Positions 8,351 to 17,707 of a stretch of 64,000 bases of DNA are shown piece by piece. The stretch lies in contig NZ_BCUD01000016.1 in the NCBI RefSeq assembly GCF_001591105.1, positions 1 through 64,000 of the forward strand, in the 5' to 3' direction. The first letter of the stretch is position 1; every line of letters starts with the position of its first letter. The position numbers and the translations under genes were made by a program. The notes under the pieces were generated by a model, which made no database searches, had not been told where the DNA came from, and saw nothing but the letters and a program-made list of their open reading frames with translations. The stretch comes from Vibrio nereis NBRC 15637. Lineage in GTDB: Bacteria; Pseudomonadota; Gammaproteobacteria; Enterobacterales; Vibrionaceae.

Positions 8351-9157
8351 TTAATCCTGACAACTTTTACAAAAAAACGTACTCCTCTGCCCTATCTTCT
8401 GCTCTGAAATCGGCACTTCACAGCTTGGACAAGGCTCACCCGCTTTGCCATACACTTGCAATTTCTGAGCAAAATAGCCCGGTTTTCCATCGGCTTGGGC
8501 AAAGTCTTTGAGGGTTGTCCCACCTTGCTTGATTGCAGTTTCAAGTACTTGCTTAATCTCACTGACAAGTAATTCCCACTCTTTACGACTTATTTTACCT
8601 GCTGGGCGTGTTGGGTTAATTCTGGCACTAAATAAAGACTCATTGGCGTAGATGTTCCCTACCCCGACCACCACTTTGTTATCCATAATGAACTGCTTCA
8701 CTACGACACGCTTACCTTTTGCTTTCTCCGCAATGTAGTCTGCATTAAATTCATCAGTCAAAGGCTCTGGCCCCATTGTTCCGAGCGCAGTATGATTACC
8801 ATCTTCAGTCCACAACCATGCGCCAAAGCGTCTCGGATCGTTGTAACGCAAAACCTTGCCATTGGTGAGTTTTAGATCCACGTGATCATGTTTGGCTGGC
8901 GTTATTTCAGCATCCAGCACTCTAAGTGAGCCAGACATACCAAGGTGGACAATCGCAGTACCAATATCGGTTTCAATCAGCAAGTATTTGGCCCGGCGAG
9001 AAATATTTCGAATCACCTGACCTTCCATCTGTTTTAGCTCTTGAGGGATATCCCAACGCAATTTGGGAGTACGAAAAGTCAGTTTGGCTATGGTTTCACC
9101 AATCAAATGTGGTGAAATTCCCATACGACTGACTTCAACTTCCGGTAATTCTGGCAT
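8351..9157 (-). CDS. mutM: Formamidopyrimidine-DNA glycosylase
   Basis: A 268-residue MutM/Fpg, the base-excision repair enzyme that removes 8-oxoguanine and ring-opened purines and cuts the resulting abasic site. It starts MPELPEVEV, whose Pro2 becomes the catalytic N-terminus and whose Glu3 assists. [11 protein letters not shown] and the C-terminal zinc finger with its CPSC and CKSC cysteine pairs are all present. Length is normal (about 270). It probably has its own promoter now, because the IS630 derivative and acyltransferase lie between it and coaD, which is its usual neighbour in Vibrio. Confidence 0.97.
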   Translation of the reverse strand: MPELPEVEVSRMGISPHLIGETIAKLTFRTPKLRWDIPQELKQMEGQVIRNISRRAKYLLIETDIGTAIVHLGMSGSLRVLDAEITPAKHDHVDLKLTNGKVLRYNDPRRFGAWLWTEDGNHTALGTMGPEPLTDEFNADYIAEKAKGKRVVVKQFIMDNKVVVGVGNIYANESLFSARINPTRPAGKISRKEWELLVSEIKQVLETAIKQGGTTLKDFAQADGKPGYFAQKLQVYGKAGEPCPSCEVPISEQKIGQRSTFFCKSCQD

Positions 9158-9177
9158 GACAAGATCCTGTGATGTTG

Positions 9178-9660
9178 CTATTCAGGCATAAGATAACGAG
9201 GTTCAACAGAGATTGCTATCCACTTATCTTGCCAATTCTTCAATAGCCAAAACTGTGGCGTTTGGTAAACAGTAATCCTCTGTGGCTCTTCTTGATCAAC
9301 ATACCACACTTCAATAGTTTCAGGAGAATCTAGCTGAGGCCTCAAACTGTCAAAACTTTGTTGATTGACTTCAGTACCCACCAGTTTTTGCCAACGCTTT
9401 ACAAGTTCAGACTCTGGAATCGCGCTAGGGGTAGAGCTTCGCCAGCGACCTTGGGTATTTTCTAACGACCAATTAGCAAAGTGCAACGCTTTAAGTTCTT
9501 GAGCTGGATTGAGTAGATAAGGATACTCACTCACAACTACTGGTTCATCGATAAGATAGGTTTTAATTAGCGTTGGCAGATTAAGCAGGCCAATAAAGGC
9601 AATAATGCCTAAGATCAGAATGTTGTTCCAGCGCCTGCGACGAGCAGGTGACACGCGCAT
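9178..9660 (-). CDS. Conserved single-pass membrane protein, function unknown
   Basis: A 160-residue protein that I do not recognise by family. It has a basic N-terminus ([10 protein letters not shown]), one transmembrane helix (about residues 13-30, [19 protein letters not shown]) and a soluble C-terminal domain of about 125 residues. That domain is rich in W and Y with no cysteines, and is probably periplasmic by the positive-inside rule. It sits 20 bp upstream of mutM on the same strand and downstream of rpmG across a terminator. Position and orientation match a small hypothetical gene found between mutM and rpmG in other vibrios, so it is likely a real gene. Confidence 0.75.
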   Translation of the reverse strand: MRVSPARRRRWNNILILGIIAFIGLLNLPTLIKTYLIDEPVVVSEYPYLLNPAQELKALHFANWSLENTQGRWRSSTPSAIPESELVKRWQKLVGTEVNQQSFDSLRPQLDSPETIEVWYVDQEEPQRITVYQTPQFWLLKNWQDKWIAISVEPRYLMPE

Positions 9661-9731
9661 ATCACTTCCTTAGCAGACGCTATCGCTGCTTAAGTATTTG
9701 AATTAGATATACAGAGTATAAATTGCAGGCA

Positions 9732-9766
9732 ATAAAAAACCCAACTATATCGCTATAGCTGGGTTT
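9732..9766 (-). terminator. Intrinsic terminator of rpmB-rpmG
   Basis: On the minus strand an AACCCAGCTATA / TATAGTTGGGTT stem is followed by a run of six T. It lies about 40 bp after the rpmG stop, before the membrane-protein gene. Confidence 0.8.
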
Positions 9767-9806
9767 CTAATTCACTCTTCCAAAAGGAAGTTCAAAGAAG
9801 AATCAA

Positions 9807-9977
9807 TTACTTGATCTTAGCTTCTTTGTACATAACGTGCTGGCGAACTACTGGATCAAACTTTTTGATCTCAAATTTGCCTGGCATGTTACGCTTGTTC
9901 TTATCAGTTGTGTAGAAGTGGCCAGTACCTGCAGAAGATACTAGACGGATTTTCTCACGAACGCCTTTCTTTGCCAT
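9807..9977 (-). CDS. rpmG: 50S ribosomal protein L33
   Basis: A 56-residue ribosomal protein beginning [20 protein letters not shown] and ending in KEAKIK. It is a small surface protein of the large ribosomal subunit. It contains no zinc-binding cysteines, as in the cysteine-free L33 form of most gamma-proteobacteria. It lies 13 bp downstream of rpmB and is co-transcribed with it from the promoter at 10356-10384. The downstream hairpin at 9732-9766 ends the operon. Confidence 0.97.
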
Positions 9978-9990
9978 TGTCTATTTCCTC

Positions 9991-10227
9991 TTAAACGTTT
10001 TCGCCGTTTGCACGGATATCAACAAGAACAGCATCAATGCCCTTCTTATCGATGATGCGCATACCTTTAGCAGATAGGCGTAGTTTAACAAAACGTTTTT
10101 CGCTCTCTACCCAGAAACGATGAGTTTGTAGGTTCGGCAGAAAACGACGCTTAGTAGCATTGCGTGCGTGTGAACGGTTGTTACCCGTTACTGGACGCTT
10201 ACCAGTTACTTGGCATACTCGTGACAT
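9991..10227 (-). CDS. rpmB: 50S ribosomal protein L28
   Basis: A 78-residue L28 of the large subunit, starting [20 protein letters not shown] and containing the conserved [10 protein letters not shown] segment. The frame is open to an ATG at 10242, but the family start is at 10227, preceded by GGAGA with good spacing. It is the first gene of the rpmB-rpmG operon, with a leader of about 120 nt from the predicted promoter. No cysteine pairs for zinc are seen beyond one Cys. Confidence 0.97.
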   Translation of the reverse strand: MSRVCQVTGKRPVTGNNRSHARNATKRRFLPNLQTHRFWVESEKRFVKLRLSAKGMRIIDKKGIDAVLVDIRANGENV

Positions 10228-10355
10228 GAATGTCTTCTCCAAAATCGTTTCAGCTCGATATCAACCTTGGTGGCCGAACCTCTCTAGTTCTCTAAGAAGA
10301 ATGTCGAGGTCTTATACCGCTATGGAAACCCATACAAGGCTATCAAAGGTCGCGC

Positions 10356-10384
10356 ATTATACTAACTTGATTAGCATTGCTCAA
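10356..10384 (-). promoter_or_regulatory. Sigma-70 promoter of rpmB-rpmG
   Basis: On the minus strand, TTGAGC (10379-10384) and a perfect TATAAT (10356-10361) are separated by exactly 17 bp. The -10 is followed by GCGCGACC, a GC-rich discriminator typical of ribosomal promoters that are turned down by ppGpp. Confidence 0.85.
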
Positions 10385-10503
10385 GACCCGAACAGATCCT
10401 TTTTACAGGTTTTCGTGATCTTTTTTAGGCAGAGCTGATAATAGTTCAAAAAATGTCGGGGGATTGTATCAGAAAACCAGCAACTCACAACCAGTAATAT
10501 GAT

Positions 10504-11178
10504 TTATATCCATCCCCTTTCTGCAAATGAAATAACTTCACCGTCGCCCACCACAAAATGGTCCAGTATTCTGATATCGACAAGTGCTAATGCATCCGTG
10601 ATTCTACGCGTGATTCTTCGGTCTGCCTGGCTTGGCTCAGCAACGCCTGACGGGTGATTGTGAGCCAGTATTAGCGCCGCTGCATTATGCTCTAGAGCCC
10701 GCTTAATCACCTCTCTGGGATAAACAGAGGCGGCGTCGATGGTGCCTTGAAACAGAGCCTCACCGCAGATCACGCGATGTTGGTTGTCGAGGAAAAGCAC
10801 AAAAAACTCTTCTCTCTGCTTATCTCGTAAAAGACCAGAGAGGTAAAGCTTGGTTTGTTGAGGGCTGGTGAGAGCCTCGCCACGCTTAAGAGTTTCTGAC
10901 AAATACCGCTGGGTCATTTCCAGTACAGCTTGTAGCTGAACATACTTGGCTTGCCCAAGCCCTTTGTGACAGCAAAAATCTTCTTGCGATGAGGAAAACA
11001 GTGAGCGTAACGATCCAAAATGGCTCAGCAAGTGACTCGAAAGCTCAAGAACATTCATTCCCTGAGTTCCGGTTCTTAGGAAAATCGCCAGTAACTCTGC
11101 ATCTGTGAGCGATTGAGGACCGTGACTCAAAAGCTTCTCTCTAGGCATGGATTCAGAGGGAAAACGCTTCAGGCTCAT
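10504..11178 (-). CDS. radC: RadC family JAMM-domain protein
   Basis: A 224-residue RadC (YicR type). The N-terminal helix-hairpin-helix region contains [17 protein letters not shown]. The C-terminal JAB1/MPN-like domain carries the metal-binding motif HNHPSG followed by the Ser/Asp pair of [10 protein letters not shown]. Despite its name, a role in DNA repair has been disputed and the biochemical function is uncertain. The frame opens at 11268, but the family start [17 protein letters not shown] is at 11178 with GGAA upstream. It is transcribed away from coaBC, next to the ribosomal genes, a conserved arrangement. Confidence 0.93.
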   Translation of the reverse strand: MSLKRFPSESMPREKLLSHGPQSLTDAELLAIFLRTGTQGMNVLELSSHLLSHFGSLRSLFSSSQEDFCCHKGLGQAKYVQLQAVLEMTQRYLSETLKRGEALTSPQQTKLYLSGLLRDKQREEFFVLFLDNQHRVICGEALFQGTIDAASVYPREVIKRALEHNAAALILAHNHPSGVAEPSQADRRITRRITDALALVDIRILDHFVVGDGEVISFAERGWI

Positions 11179-11216
11179 TTGTGGTTCCAAATTGAGGAAG
11201 GGAAATGTATGAACCC

Positions 11217-11251
11217 AAATAAAAACGAAGGCCGCAAGTGGCCTTCGTCGT
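11217..11251 (-). terminator. Intrinsic terminator of the chemoreceptor gene
   Basis: On the minus strand a GAAGGCC / GGCCTTC stem is followed by TTTTTATTT, about 40 bp after the chemoreceptor stop. The symmetric stem could also act on the plus strand. Confidence 0.8.
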
Positions 11252-11291
11252 TTATCGGTTGAGATCAACCGAATATGAAAGAGTAGTGTCG

Positions 11292-12959
11292 TTAAAGTTT
11301 GAAGTTTCCGACCAAATTCCCCATATCCTGACCCGATGCAGACAGCTGAGAGCTAATCGTTTGTGAGCTTTGTAAGTTATCGCTCAGCTCGTTGACGATC
11401 TGTTGAATCGACACGAGGTTTTGGTTGATATCTTCGGCAACCGCACTTTGCTGCTCAGCGGCCGACGCTGTCTGTATGCCCATATCATGAATAGAGCTCA
11501 CCGCATGCTGAATACCCGATAATGACGCTTTAATATGCTCTGATTCATTCACCGTCTTCTCGCCACGCTCTTGGCTGGCATTCATGGTGGTTACCGCACG
11601 AGCGACGCCAGACTGTAGCTGTTTGAGCATATCACTGATCTCATGGGTACTATTTTGTGTGCGACTGGCTAGCGTGCGAACTTCATCCGCCACGACAGCA
11701 AACCCTCTACCTTGTTCACCGGCACGCGCGGCCTCTATCGCCGCATTCAGTGCCAATAGGTTGGTTTGCTCAGCAATTTCACCGATGACCTCAAGCACTT
11801 TGGTAATTTGATTGGTGTGCTCGCTAAGCTCTTGAATCGCGTCTGAAGTTAAGTTGACTTCTCCAACGAGTTTACCGATACCTTCTATTGCTTGAGATAC
11901 CTCAACCTGCGCCTCATCAATCTGGCGGTTCGCCGTTTCTATCGCCTGCGCGGTTGAATTGGTGTTATTCGCCACTTCACGCGCTGTGGCACTCATTTCA
12001 GTCACAGCGGTTACCACTTTGTCCGTTTCCAAACAGTGGTTTTGCATCATGCTGCTCGAATTCGACGTTTGATCATCGAGATCGTGCGCGGCATTTTGTA
12101 CCGTTTGCGCCGATTGACGTATCTCGCTAATTAAAGGGTGCAGCTTATCCATAAACTGGTTAAAGGCTCGGGCTACGTCTCCCACTTCGTCTTGAGTTTC
12201 AACTTTCAAGCGCGCTGTCAGATCACCGCCGCCAGCAGCGACATCTTCCAATGAGGCCGCTATATGCTGCAGAGGCAACGTCGCGCGTGACACCAAAACG
12301 CTGACGATAATGGCGGTTAGCGTCAATACACCTAAAGACAGTCCGGTGGCAAATATTGCTTGCTCGTGCATAGACTCAACTCGTCCAGCTTCATAGTGCG
12401 CCACTTGGATATCGATATCATCAATGTAAATCCCCGTGCCAAGCACCCAGTCCCACTTAGACAGATACTCTGCGTAGCCCAACTTTGGCGCCTGCGCATT
12501 TATCGTCGGCTTATGCCAAGAGAAGTGAAGAAAACCATCGCCGGATTTTGACGCATCGATCAAACCTGCGATCACCGCGACCCCATTCTCATCTTTCAAA
12601 CCATACAGGTTCTTCCCTTCTAGCTGCGGTTTAATCGCATGCAGCGTATTGATGCCTTGTGAGTCATAACCAAAAAAATACCCGTCTTCATCAAAGCGCA
12701 TTGATTTTAAAATAGCTTTCGCCTGCTCTTTATTCTCACCATTCACATCAGCATCATAGAGCGGTTTAATCGCCGTAACGCCCATCATCAAGAATGCTTT
12801 TAATTCACTTTTGCGCGTTTCAACCAGTTCTTGCTTGTAAGTGTTTACTTCGTCTTCCAGTGCGCGAAGTCCGCTCCAGTAGTAGACAGAGGTCACCATT
12901 GCGGTGATCGCTATCAGTGGGAGCAACGTTAATATCAGGAGTTTAGTACGGCTTCTCAT
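11292..12959 (-). CDS. Methyl-accepting chemotaxis protein with Cache sensor domain
   Basis: A 555-residue chemoreceptor. A membrane anchor (residues about 5-27) precedes a periplasmic single Cache (sCache_2-like) domain with [18 protein letters not shown] and [14 protein letters not shown] second membrane helix lies near 195-220, then a HAMP domain ([19 protein letters not shown]) and the signalling domain with the conserved hairpin tip [20 protein letters not shown]. It ends LVGNFKL. Cache_2 receptors commonly sense small organic acids, but the ligand cannot be read from the sequence. The ATG at 12959 has AAGGTG upstream; the longer frame to 13112 has no support. There is no pentapeptide tether at the C-terminus. 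Confidence 0.95.
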   Translation of the reverse strand: MRSRTKLLILTLLPLIAITAMVTSVYYWSGLRALEDEVNTYKQELVETRKSELKAFLMMGVTAIKPLYDADVNGENKEQAKAILKSMRFDEDGYFFGYDSQGINTLHAIKPQLEGKNLYGLKDENGVAVIAGLIDASKSGDGFLHFSWHKPTINAQAPKLGYAEYLSKWDWVLGTGIYIDDIDIQVAHYEAGRVESMHEQAIFATGLSLGVLTLTAIIVSVLVSRATLPLQHIAASLEDVAAGGGDLTARLKVETQDEVGDVARAFNQFMDKLHPLISEIRQSAQTVQNAAHDLDDQTSNSSSMMQNHCLETDKVVTAVTEMSATAREVANNTNSTAQAIETANRQIDEAQVEVSQAIEGIGKLVGEVNLTSDAIQELSEHTNQITKVLEVIGEIAEQTNLLALNAAIEAARAGEQGRGFAVVADEVRTLASRTQNSTHEISDMLKQLQSGVARAVTTMNASQERGEKTVNESEHIKASLSGIQHAVSSIHDMGIQTASAAEQQSAVAEDINQNLVSIQQIVNELSDNLQSSQTISSQLSASGQDMGNLVGNFKL

Positions 12960-13167
12960 TCTACACCTTGGTATCTTTTGATTGTTATACGGCAATGATG
13001 CCGAAGTTCGATAAAATGTCTGTGAGTAATACGGTATTTTTATTAAGTGAAGCGCCTCGCAAACTCGCTTCATACCGCTTATTTGCCTTGTGGTTGATAT
13101 AGAGCAATTCACTCAAAGAGTTATGGTAAGATTGAGCCAGTTTTGACAAATTGGTATGGATAGCGAC

Positions 13168-14373
13168 ATGCAAACACTCGCCGGAAAAAAAATCCTACTC
13201 GGGATCAGCGGAGGCATAGCAGCCTATAAATGCGCCGAGCTGACTCGCCGCTTGATTGAACGAGGTGCAGAAGTTCAAGTGGTGATGACCACGGCCGCAA
13301 AAGAATTTATCACCCCACTGACGATGCAAGCCGTATCGGGTAGACCCGTTTCAGATAGCTTACTAGACCCCGCAGCAGAAGCCTCCATGGGCCATATCGA
13401 GCTAGCAAAATGGGCGGATCTTGTGTTACTTGCGCCCGCGACTGCCGATCTCATCGCACGCATGGCGGCAGGAATGGGCAACGACCTGCTCACCACTCTG
13501 GTTCTGGCGACCGATTCACCCGTAGCGGTGTCTCCTGCAATGAATCAGCAAATGTATCGCAACACTGCCACACAAGAAAACATCCAAACCCTAGCGCGTC
13601 GCGGGATGAATATTTGGGGGCCAGCGGCTGGCGAACAAGCGTGTGGCGACGTCGGGCCAGGCCGAATGTTAGAGCCAATGCAACTCGTCGAGCACTGCGA
13701 ACAGTTCTTTGGCGAGAAGCCACTGCAAGGCAAATCCATTGCCATTACTGCGGGTCCAACACGTGAAGCCATCGACCCTGTCCGCTATATTTCCAATCAT
13801 AGCTCGGGAAAAATGGGCTACGCTCTCGCTCAGGCAGCTAAGCAGCTCGGCGCGGATGTGACCCTAATTTCAGGTCCGGTATCACTTACCACACCGCAAG
13901 GCGTAAAAAGCATTAACGTCAGCAGTGCTCAGCAGATGCACGAGGCGGCGATACAAGCAGCACCGAGCAATGATATTTTTATCGCCTGTGCTGCCGTTGC
14001 CGATTACCGCCCTCAAAACGTCGCCGAGCAAAAAATCAAAAAGACCGATGATAGCGATCAAATGACCATTACTATGGTGAAAAATCCCGATATCGTTGCC
14101 TCGGTTGCCGCGCTAGACACCTCTCGACCATTTACTGTTGGCTTTGCCGCCGAAACGCAAGATGTCGAACATTACGCTCGCACAAAACTGGCTAAAAAGA
14201 ATCTAGATATGATTTGTGCTAACGATGTCTCGGTTGAAGGACAGGGCTTTAATAGCGACGAAAATGCGATCACCGTATACTGGAAAGATGGTAAGCAATC
14301 ACTTACTCTTGCCACAAAACAACAAATTGCCACTCAAATTATGGCAACTATTGCCGACAAACTAGAAGCTTAA
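13168..14373 (+). CDS. coaBC: Bifunctional phosphopantothenoylcysteine decarboxylase / synthetase
   Basis: A 401-residue CoaBC (Dfp). The N-terminal flavoprotein domain decarboxylates phosphopantothenoylcysteine; it shows [18 protein letters not shown], the catalytic His within MGHIEL, the SPAMNQQMY motif and the substrate-flap cysteine in [10 protein letters not shown]. The C-terminal domain joins cysteine to phosphopantothenate using CTP; it begins [20 protein letters not shown]. Both steps lead to coenzyme A, linking this gene with coaD in the same window. I start at the family methionine MQTLAGKK (13168); an ATG at 13156 is in frame and neither has a strong ribosome-binding site. Confidence 0.96.
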   Translation: MQTLAGKKILLGISGGIAAYKCAELTRRLIERGAEVQVVMTTAAKEFITPLTMQAVSGRPVSDSLLDPAAEASMGHIELAKWADLVLLAPATADLIARMAAGMGNDLLTTLVLATDSPVAVSPAMNQQMYRNTATQENIQTLARRGMNIWGPAAGEQACGDVGPGRMLEPMQLVEHCEQFFGEKPLQGKSIAITAGPTREAIDPVRYISNHSSGKMGYALAQAAKQLGADVTLISGPVSLTTPQGVKSINVSSAQQMHEAAIQAAPSNDIFIACAAVADYRPQNVAEQKIKKTDDSDQMTITMVKNPDIVASVAALDTSRPFTVGFAAETQDVEHYARTKLAKKNLDMICANDVSVEGQGFNSDENAITVYWKDGKQSLTLATKQQIATQIMATIADKLEA

Positions 14374-14416
14374 GGCTTCGTTTACAATCATAACCACGTA
14401 AAAGTGGATTGTCAGA

Positions 14417-14454
14417 CTAAGGGTTCGTGGTTGTCCGAACTCTTAGCCTTTTAT
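14417..14454 (+). terminator. Intrinsic terminator after coaBC
   Basis: CTAAGGGTTCG (14417-14427) pairs with CGAACTCTTAG (14436-14446) and is followed by CCTTTTATTT. It separates coaBC from slmA. Confidence 0.8.
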
Positions 14455-14483
14455 TTCAGAATGGTACAATGAGGAACGCGTTC

Positions 14484-15074
14484 ATGGCCGGAACAAGAAA
14501 AACCAACCGCCGAGATGAAATTTTGCAAGCATTGGCACAAATGCTGGAGTCCACGGAAGGGGCATCGCGTATTACGACTGCAAAACTCGCCAAACAGGTC
14601 GGGGTTTCTGAAGCCGCGTTATATCGCCACTTCCCAAGCAAAGCGCGAATGTTTGAAGGACTGATTGAGTTTATCGAAGAGTCTTTAATGTCTCGCATCA
14701 ACCGTATTCTTGATGAAGAAAAAGACACCTTGACTCGTATTCGTCTTGTATTACAACTGATTTTAGCTTTCTCTGAACGCAATCCGGGGTTAAGTCGTAT
14801 CCTGTCAGGGCACGCGCTGATGTTTGAAAACGAGCGACTGCGTGAACGCATCAATCAGCTGTTTGAACGGATTGAAACCTCGCTGCGCCAAATTTTAAGA
14901 GAGCGTAAGCTACGTGAAGGCAAGGCATTCCCGGTTGATGAAAGCATTCTCGCCGCACAGTTACTCGGTCAGGTCGAAGGCAGTTTAAATCGCTTTGTGC
15001 GTTCTGACTTTAAATATCAACCTACCGCGAATTTTGATGAATACTGGGCACTGCTGAGTGCGCAGATTAAGTAA
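14484..15074 (+). CDS. slmA: Nucleoid occlusion factor SlmA
   Basis: A 196-residue TetR-family protein matching SlmA, which binds specific sites on the chromosome and blocks FtsZ assembly over unsegregated DNA. The N-terminal helix-turn-helix contains [20 protein letters not shown] and [12 protein letters not shown]. The C-terminal ligand/dimer domain is intact. The ATG at 14484 has GAGGAA upstream; the frame extends to a GTG at 14427, but that would lie inside the preceding terminator stem. The acyltransferase gene starts 6 bp downstream, so the two are probably co-transcribed. Confidence 0.95.
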   Translation: MAGTRKTNRRDEILQALAQMLESTEGASRITTAKLAKQVGVSEAALYRHFPSKARMFEGLIEFIEESLMSRINRILDEEKDTLTRIRLVLQLILAFSERNPGLSRILSGHALMFENERLRERINQLFERIETSLRQILRERKLREGKAFPVDESILAAQLLGQVEGSLNRFVRSDFKYQPTANFDEYWALLSAQIK

Positions 15075-15080
15075 AGAATC

Positions 15081-16031
15081 ATGAGCAAAGATAAATACAC
15101 ACAGCCAGAGTTTTCCTTATCCCTGCTTCATCCTCGCAACTGGGGGGTCTGGCTTGGCTTTGGGCTTTTGGCACTGGTGGTCAACCTACTGCCTTACCGT
15201 ATCCTGCTGTCACTAGGCCGAAAACTCGGTCAGATCGGTATGCGTTACGGAAAAAAACGCGTTCATGTCGCCAAGCGTAATTTAGAACTCTCTTTTCCAG
15301 ACAAATCTGAGCAAGACATTCAGTACCTAGTGGAAGAGAATTTTAAAAACACTGGTATGGCGCTGATCGAAACCGGGATAACTTGGTTTTGGCCGACGTG
15401 GCGTTTTAAAAAGCTCATTGTCGACAAAAATGTCCAAGCGCTACGTGATAAAGCGGCAGAAGGCAAAGGCGTACTATTGTGTTGCGTGCACGCGTTAAAC
15501 CTTGAAATCACCGCCAGAGCATTTGCGATCTTAGGTGTGAGTGGCTATGGTGCCTTTCGTCCGCACAACAACCCTGCGTATAACTTTATTCAATACTGGG
15601 GACGAACGCACAACGGCAATAAACTGATTGACCGTAAAGACGTGAAGCAGATGATTCGCGTCCTGCGCAGTGGTGAGCGTTTGTTCTATTTGCCCGATCA
15701 TGACTACGGTCGCAATAAATCGGTTTTCGTGCCGTTTTTCGCCATTGAAGACGCATGTACCACCACGGGAACCAGTATTTTAGCCTACACATCCAAGTGC
15801 GCGATCATTCCAGGCTCTGGCTTTAGAAACAGTGACGGCAAGTATGAGATCATCGCAGACAAGTGTATTGAAGCAGATTACCCGCAAAAAGATGAGAAAG
15901 CGGCTGCCGCTTACATGAACAAGTATGTAGAAGAACTGATCTTGCGCGCGCCTGAGCAATGGATGTGGCTGCACAAACGCTACAAAACCATGCAAGATGA
16001 AACAGCCGAAAAAGGCATTCGCTACAAATAA
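15081..16031 (+). CDS. Lipid A late acyltransferase (LpxL/LpxM family)
   Basis: A 316-residue Kdo-dependent lipid A secondary acyltransferase, which adds an acyl chain from acyl-ACP to the 3-hydroxyacyl chains of lipid A at the inner membrane. One N-terminal membrane helix (about residues 22-40) anchors it. The catalytic HX4E motif is visible as HALNLE near residue 138, followed by FRPHNNPAYN and the LPDHDYG motif. Length matches LpxL (about 305-320). It follows slmA by 6 bp and is closed by a strong hairpin. Which chain and position it acylates cannot be decided from sequence. Confidence 0.92.
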   Translation: MSKDKYTQPEFSLSLLHPRNWGVWLGFGLLALVVNLLPYRILLSLGRKLGQIGMRYGKKRVHVAKRNLELSFPDKSEQDIQYLVEENFKNTGMALIETGITWFWPTWRFKKLIVDKNVQALRDKAAEGKGVLLCCVHALNLEITARAFAILGVSGYGAFRPHNNPAYNFIQYWGRTHNGNKLIDRKDVKQMIRVLRSGERLFYLPDHDYGRNKSVFVPFFAIEDACTTTGTSILAYTSKCAIIPGSGFRNSDGKYEIIADKCIEADYPQKDEKAAAAYMNKYVEELILRAPEQWMWLHKRYKTMQDETAEKGIRYK

Positions 16032-16040
16032 TTGAACTAT

Positions 16041-16075
16041 AAAAAATGGGCGCCTGCATCGACGCCCATTTTTTA
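16041..16075. terminator. Bidirectional terminator between the acyltransferase gene and pyrE
   Basis: A symmetric AAAAATGGGCG / CGCCCATTTTTT stem lies between two converging genes. It has A/T runs on both sides and so can serve both strands. Confidence 0.9.
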
Positions 16076-16093
16076 CAAACTCAATAAAGCGAA

Positions 16094-16735
16094 TTAGATA
16101 CCATACTCAGCTCGGTACGCTTTTACCGCCGCAAGATGCTCATCTGCGTCGCCTTTTTCTTCCAAATAAGTGACCAAATCACCCAGGCTAACGATAGAAA
16201 TCACTGCACAACCAAAGTCACGCTCGACTTCCTGAATCGCAGACAATTCGCCTTTACCCTTCTCTTGACGGTCAATGGCAACCAAAACGCCAGCCAAATC
16301 CGCGCCATTCGCTTTGATGATTTCCATCGATTCACGAATCGCTGTACCCGCGGTGATCACATCATCCACTAGCATAATGCGGCCTTCGAGTGGGCTACCA
16401 ACCAAGTTGCCACCTTCACCATGATCTTTGGCTTCTTTACGGTTAAAGCAGTAAGGCGTGTCGATATCATGGTGATCGGCCAGCGCGACTGCGGTGGTCG
16501 TTGCGATAGGAATACCTTTGTAGGCAGGGCCAAATAGCACGTCAAACTCAATACCAGAGTCCGCCAGCGCTGCCGCGTAAAAACGACCTAAGCGTGCCAA
16601 GTCACGGCCAGTATTGAAAAGACCAGCGTTAAAGAAATAAGGACTTTTACGACCTGACTTTAAAGTAAACTCACCAAATTTCAGTACTTTCTTTTCTAGT
16701 GCAAACTCAATAAATTCACGCTGGTATGCTTTCAT
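16094..16735 (-). CDS. pyrE: Orotate phosphoribosyltransferase
   Basis: A 213-residue PyrE that makes orotidine 5'-phosphate from orotate and PRPP in pyrimidine synthesis. The PRPP-binding signature [13 protein letters not shown] lies near residues 119-131, and [18 protein letters not shown] forms the other substrate loop. Length is standard (213). It lies downstream of rph across an attenuator-like hairpin, the arrangement used in enteric bacteria to couple pyrE expression to UTP supply. Confidence 0.97.
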   Translation of the reverse strand: MKAYQREFIEFALEKKVLKFGEFTLKSGRKSPYFFNAGLFNTGRDLARLGRFYAAALADSGIEFDVLFGPAYKGIPIATTTAVALADHHDIDTPYCFNRKEAKDHGEGGNLVGSPLEGRIMLVDDVITAGTAIRESMEIIKANGADLAGVLVAIDRQEKGKGELSAIQEVERDFGCAVISIVSLGDLVTYLEEKGDADEHLAAVKAYRAEYGI

Positions 16736-16783
16736 TACTTTCTCTCTAAATTAAGGTTCACTCTCAATGCCTTTTATAAAGGC

Positions 16784-16815
16784 AAAAAAATAGCTTCCGT
16801 GTGAGGGAAGCTATC
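16784..16815 (-). terminator. Attenuator hairpin between rph and pyrE
   Basis: On the minus strand GATAGCTTCC pairs with GGAAGCTAT and is followed by TTTTTTT. The stem begins only 8 nt after the rph stop codon at 16823-16825. A ribosome finishing rph close behind RNA polymerase would cover the upstream stem arm, prevent hairpin formation and let transcription reach pyrE. This is the known logic of the E. coli rph-pyrE attenuator. Confidence 0.85.
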
Positions 16816-16822
16816 ATAACAA

Positions 16823-17539
16823 TTAATTTTCTAACGCCGTTTTCTGCGCTTCAACGATATCCGCGATGCCTTTCTTCGCGACAGCTAACAAATCCATCAG
16901 CTCATCATGTGTAAACGGTTCGCCTTCCGCTGTGCCCTGAATTTCAATCATACGGCCGTCTTCGGTCATCACGACATTCATATCGGTATCGGCTGCTGAG
17001 TCTTCAACATACTCTAGGTCACACAGAATATCGTCACCCAAAATACCCACTGAAACAGCGGCAACGTGGCCTTTCATTGGGTTCGCTTTCAGCTTGCCAT
17101 TCTCAACGAGATATTGGAATGCGTCCGCCATAGCAACGCTGGCACCTGAAATCGACGCAGTGCGTGTACCACCGTCGGCTTGAATAACATCACAGTCTAC
17201 TGTGACCATAACCTCACCCATCGCTTCGAGATCAACAACGGCACGAAGGCTACGTGCGATCAAGCGTTGGATTTCCATTGTGCGGCCACCCTGCTTACCA
17301 CTTGCCGCTTCACGGCGCATACGCGAATGCGTTGAACGTGGCAGCATGCCGTACTCAGCAGTTACCCAGCCTTTACCTTGACCTTTTAGCCAACGTGGCA
17401 CATTTTCTTCAACGGTTGCGTTACAAAGAACTTTGGTATTACCGAACTCAACCAGCACAGAGCCTTCAGCATAAGCAGTATAGTTACGAGTAATTTTTAT
17501 TGGGCGAATTTGATCCGCCTGGCGGTCGTTTGGACGCAT
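16823..17539 (-). CDS. rph: Ribonuclease PH
   Basis: A 238-residue RNase PH, a phosphorolytic 3' exoribonuclease that trims tRNA precursors. It starts [14 protein letters not shown] and carries [36 protein letters not shown] (phosphate site) and [16 protein letters not shown]. The ATG at 17539 has AAGG about 9 nt upstream; the ATG at 17545 is too close to it. It looks full length, unlike the frameshifted rph of E. coli K-12. It also serves as the leader of pyrE (see attenuator). Confidence 0.96.
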   Translation of the reverse strand: MRPNDRQADQIRPIKITRNYTAYAEGSVLVEFGNTKVLCNATVEENVPRWLKGQGKGWVTAEYGMLPRSTHSRMRREAASGKQGGRTMEIQRLIARSLRAVVDLEAMGEVMVTVDCDVIQADGGTRTASISGASVAMADAFQYLVENGKLKANPMKGHVAAVSVGILGDDILCDLEYVEDSAADTDMNVVMTEDGRMIEIQGTAEGEPFTHDELMDLLAVAKKGIADIVEAQKTALEN

Positions 17540-17707
17540 GGGCATCTACCTTATTGTTCTATCTAGTGATAGGGGGAGACGAATTTGGTTGGAGCAGGAG
17601 TATAACGGAGTTTGTAAAACAAAGCTATGCGCATTACTTTCTAAGAGAGGCTTTGTGCTACTATGCCCTAGCGTTATTTTCAAAGCTTAATAAATAGGAA
17701 AATTCGA

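Noticed and set aside
12960..13112. N-terminal extension of the chemoreceptor
   Set aside because: The membrane anchor and a good ribosome-binding site begin at the internal ATG 12959. The extension has no matching sequence features.
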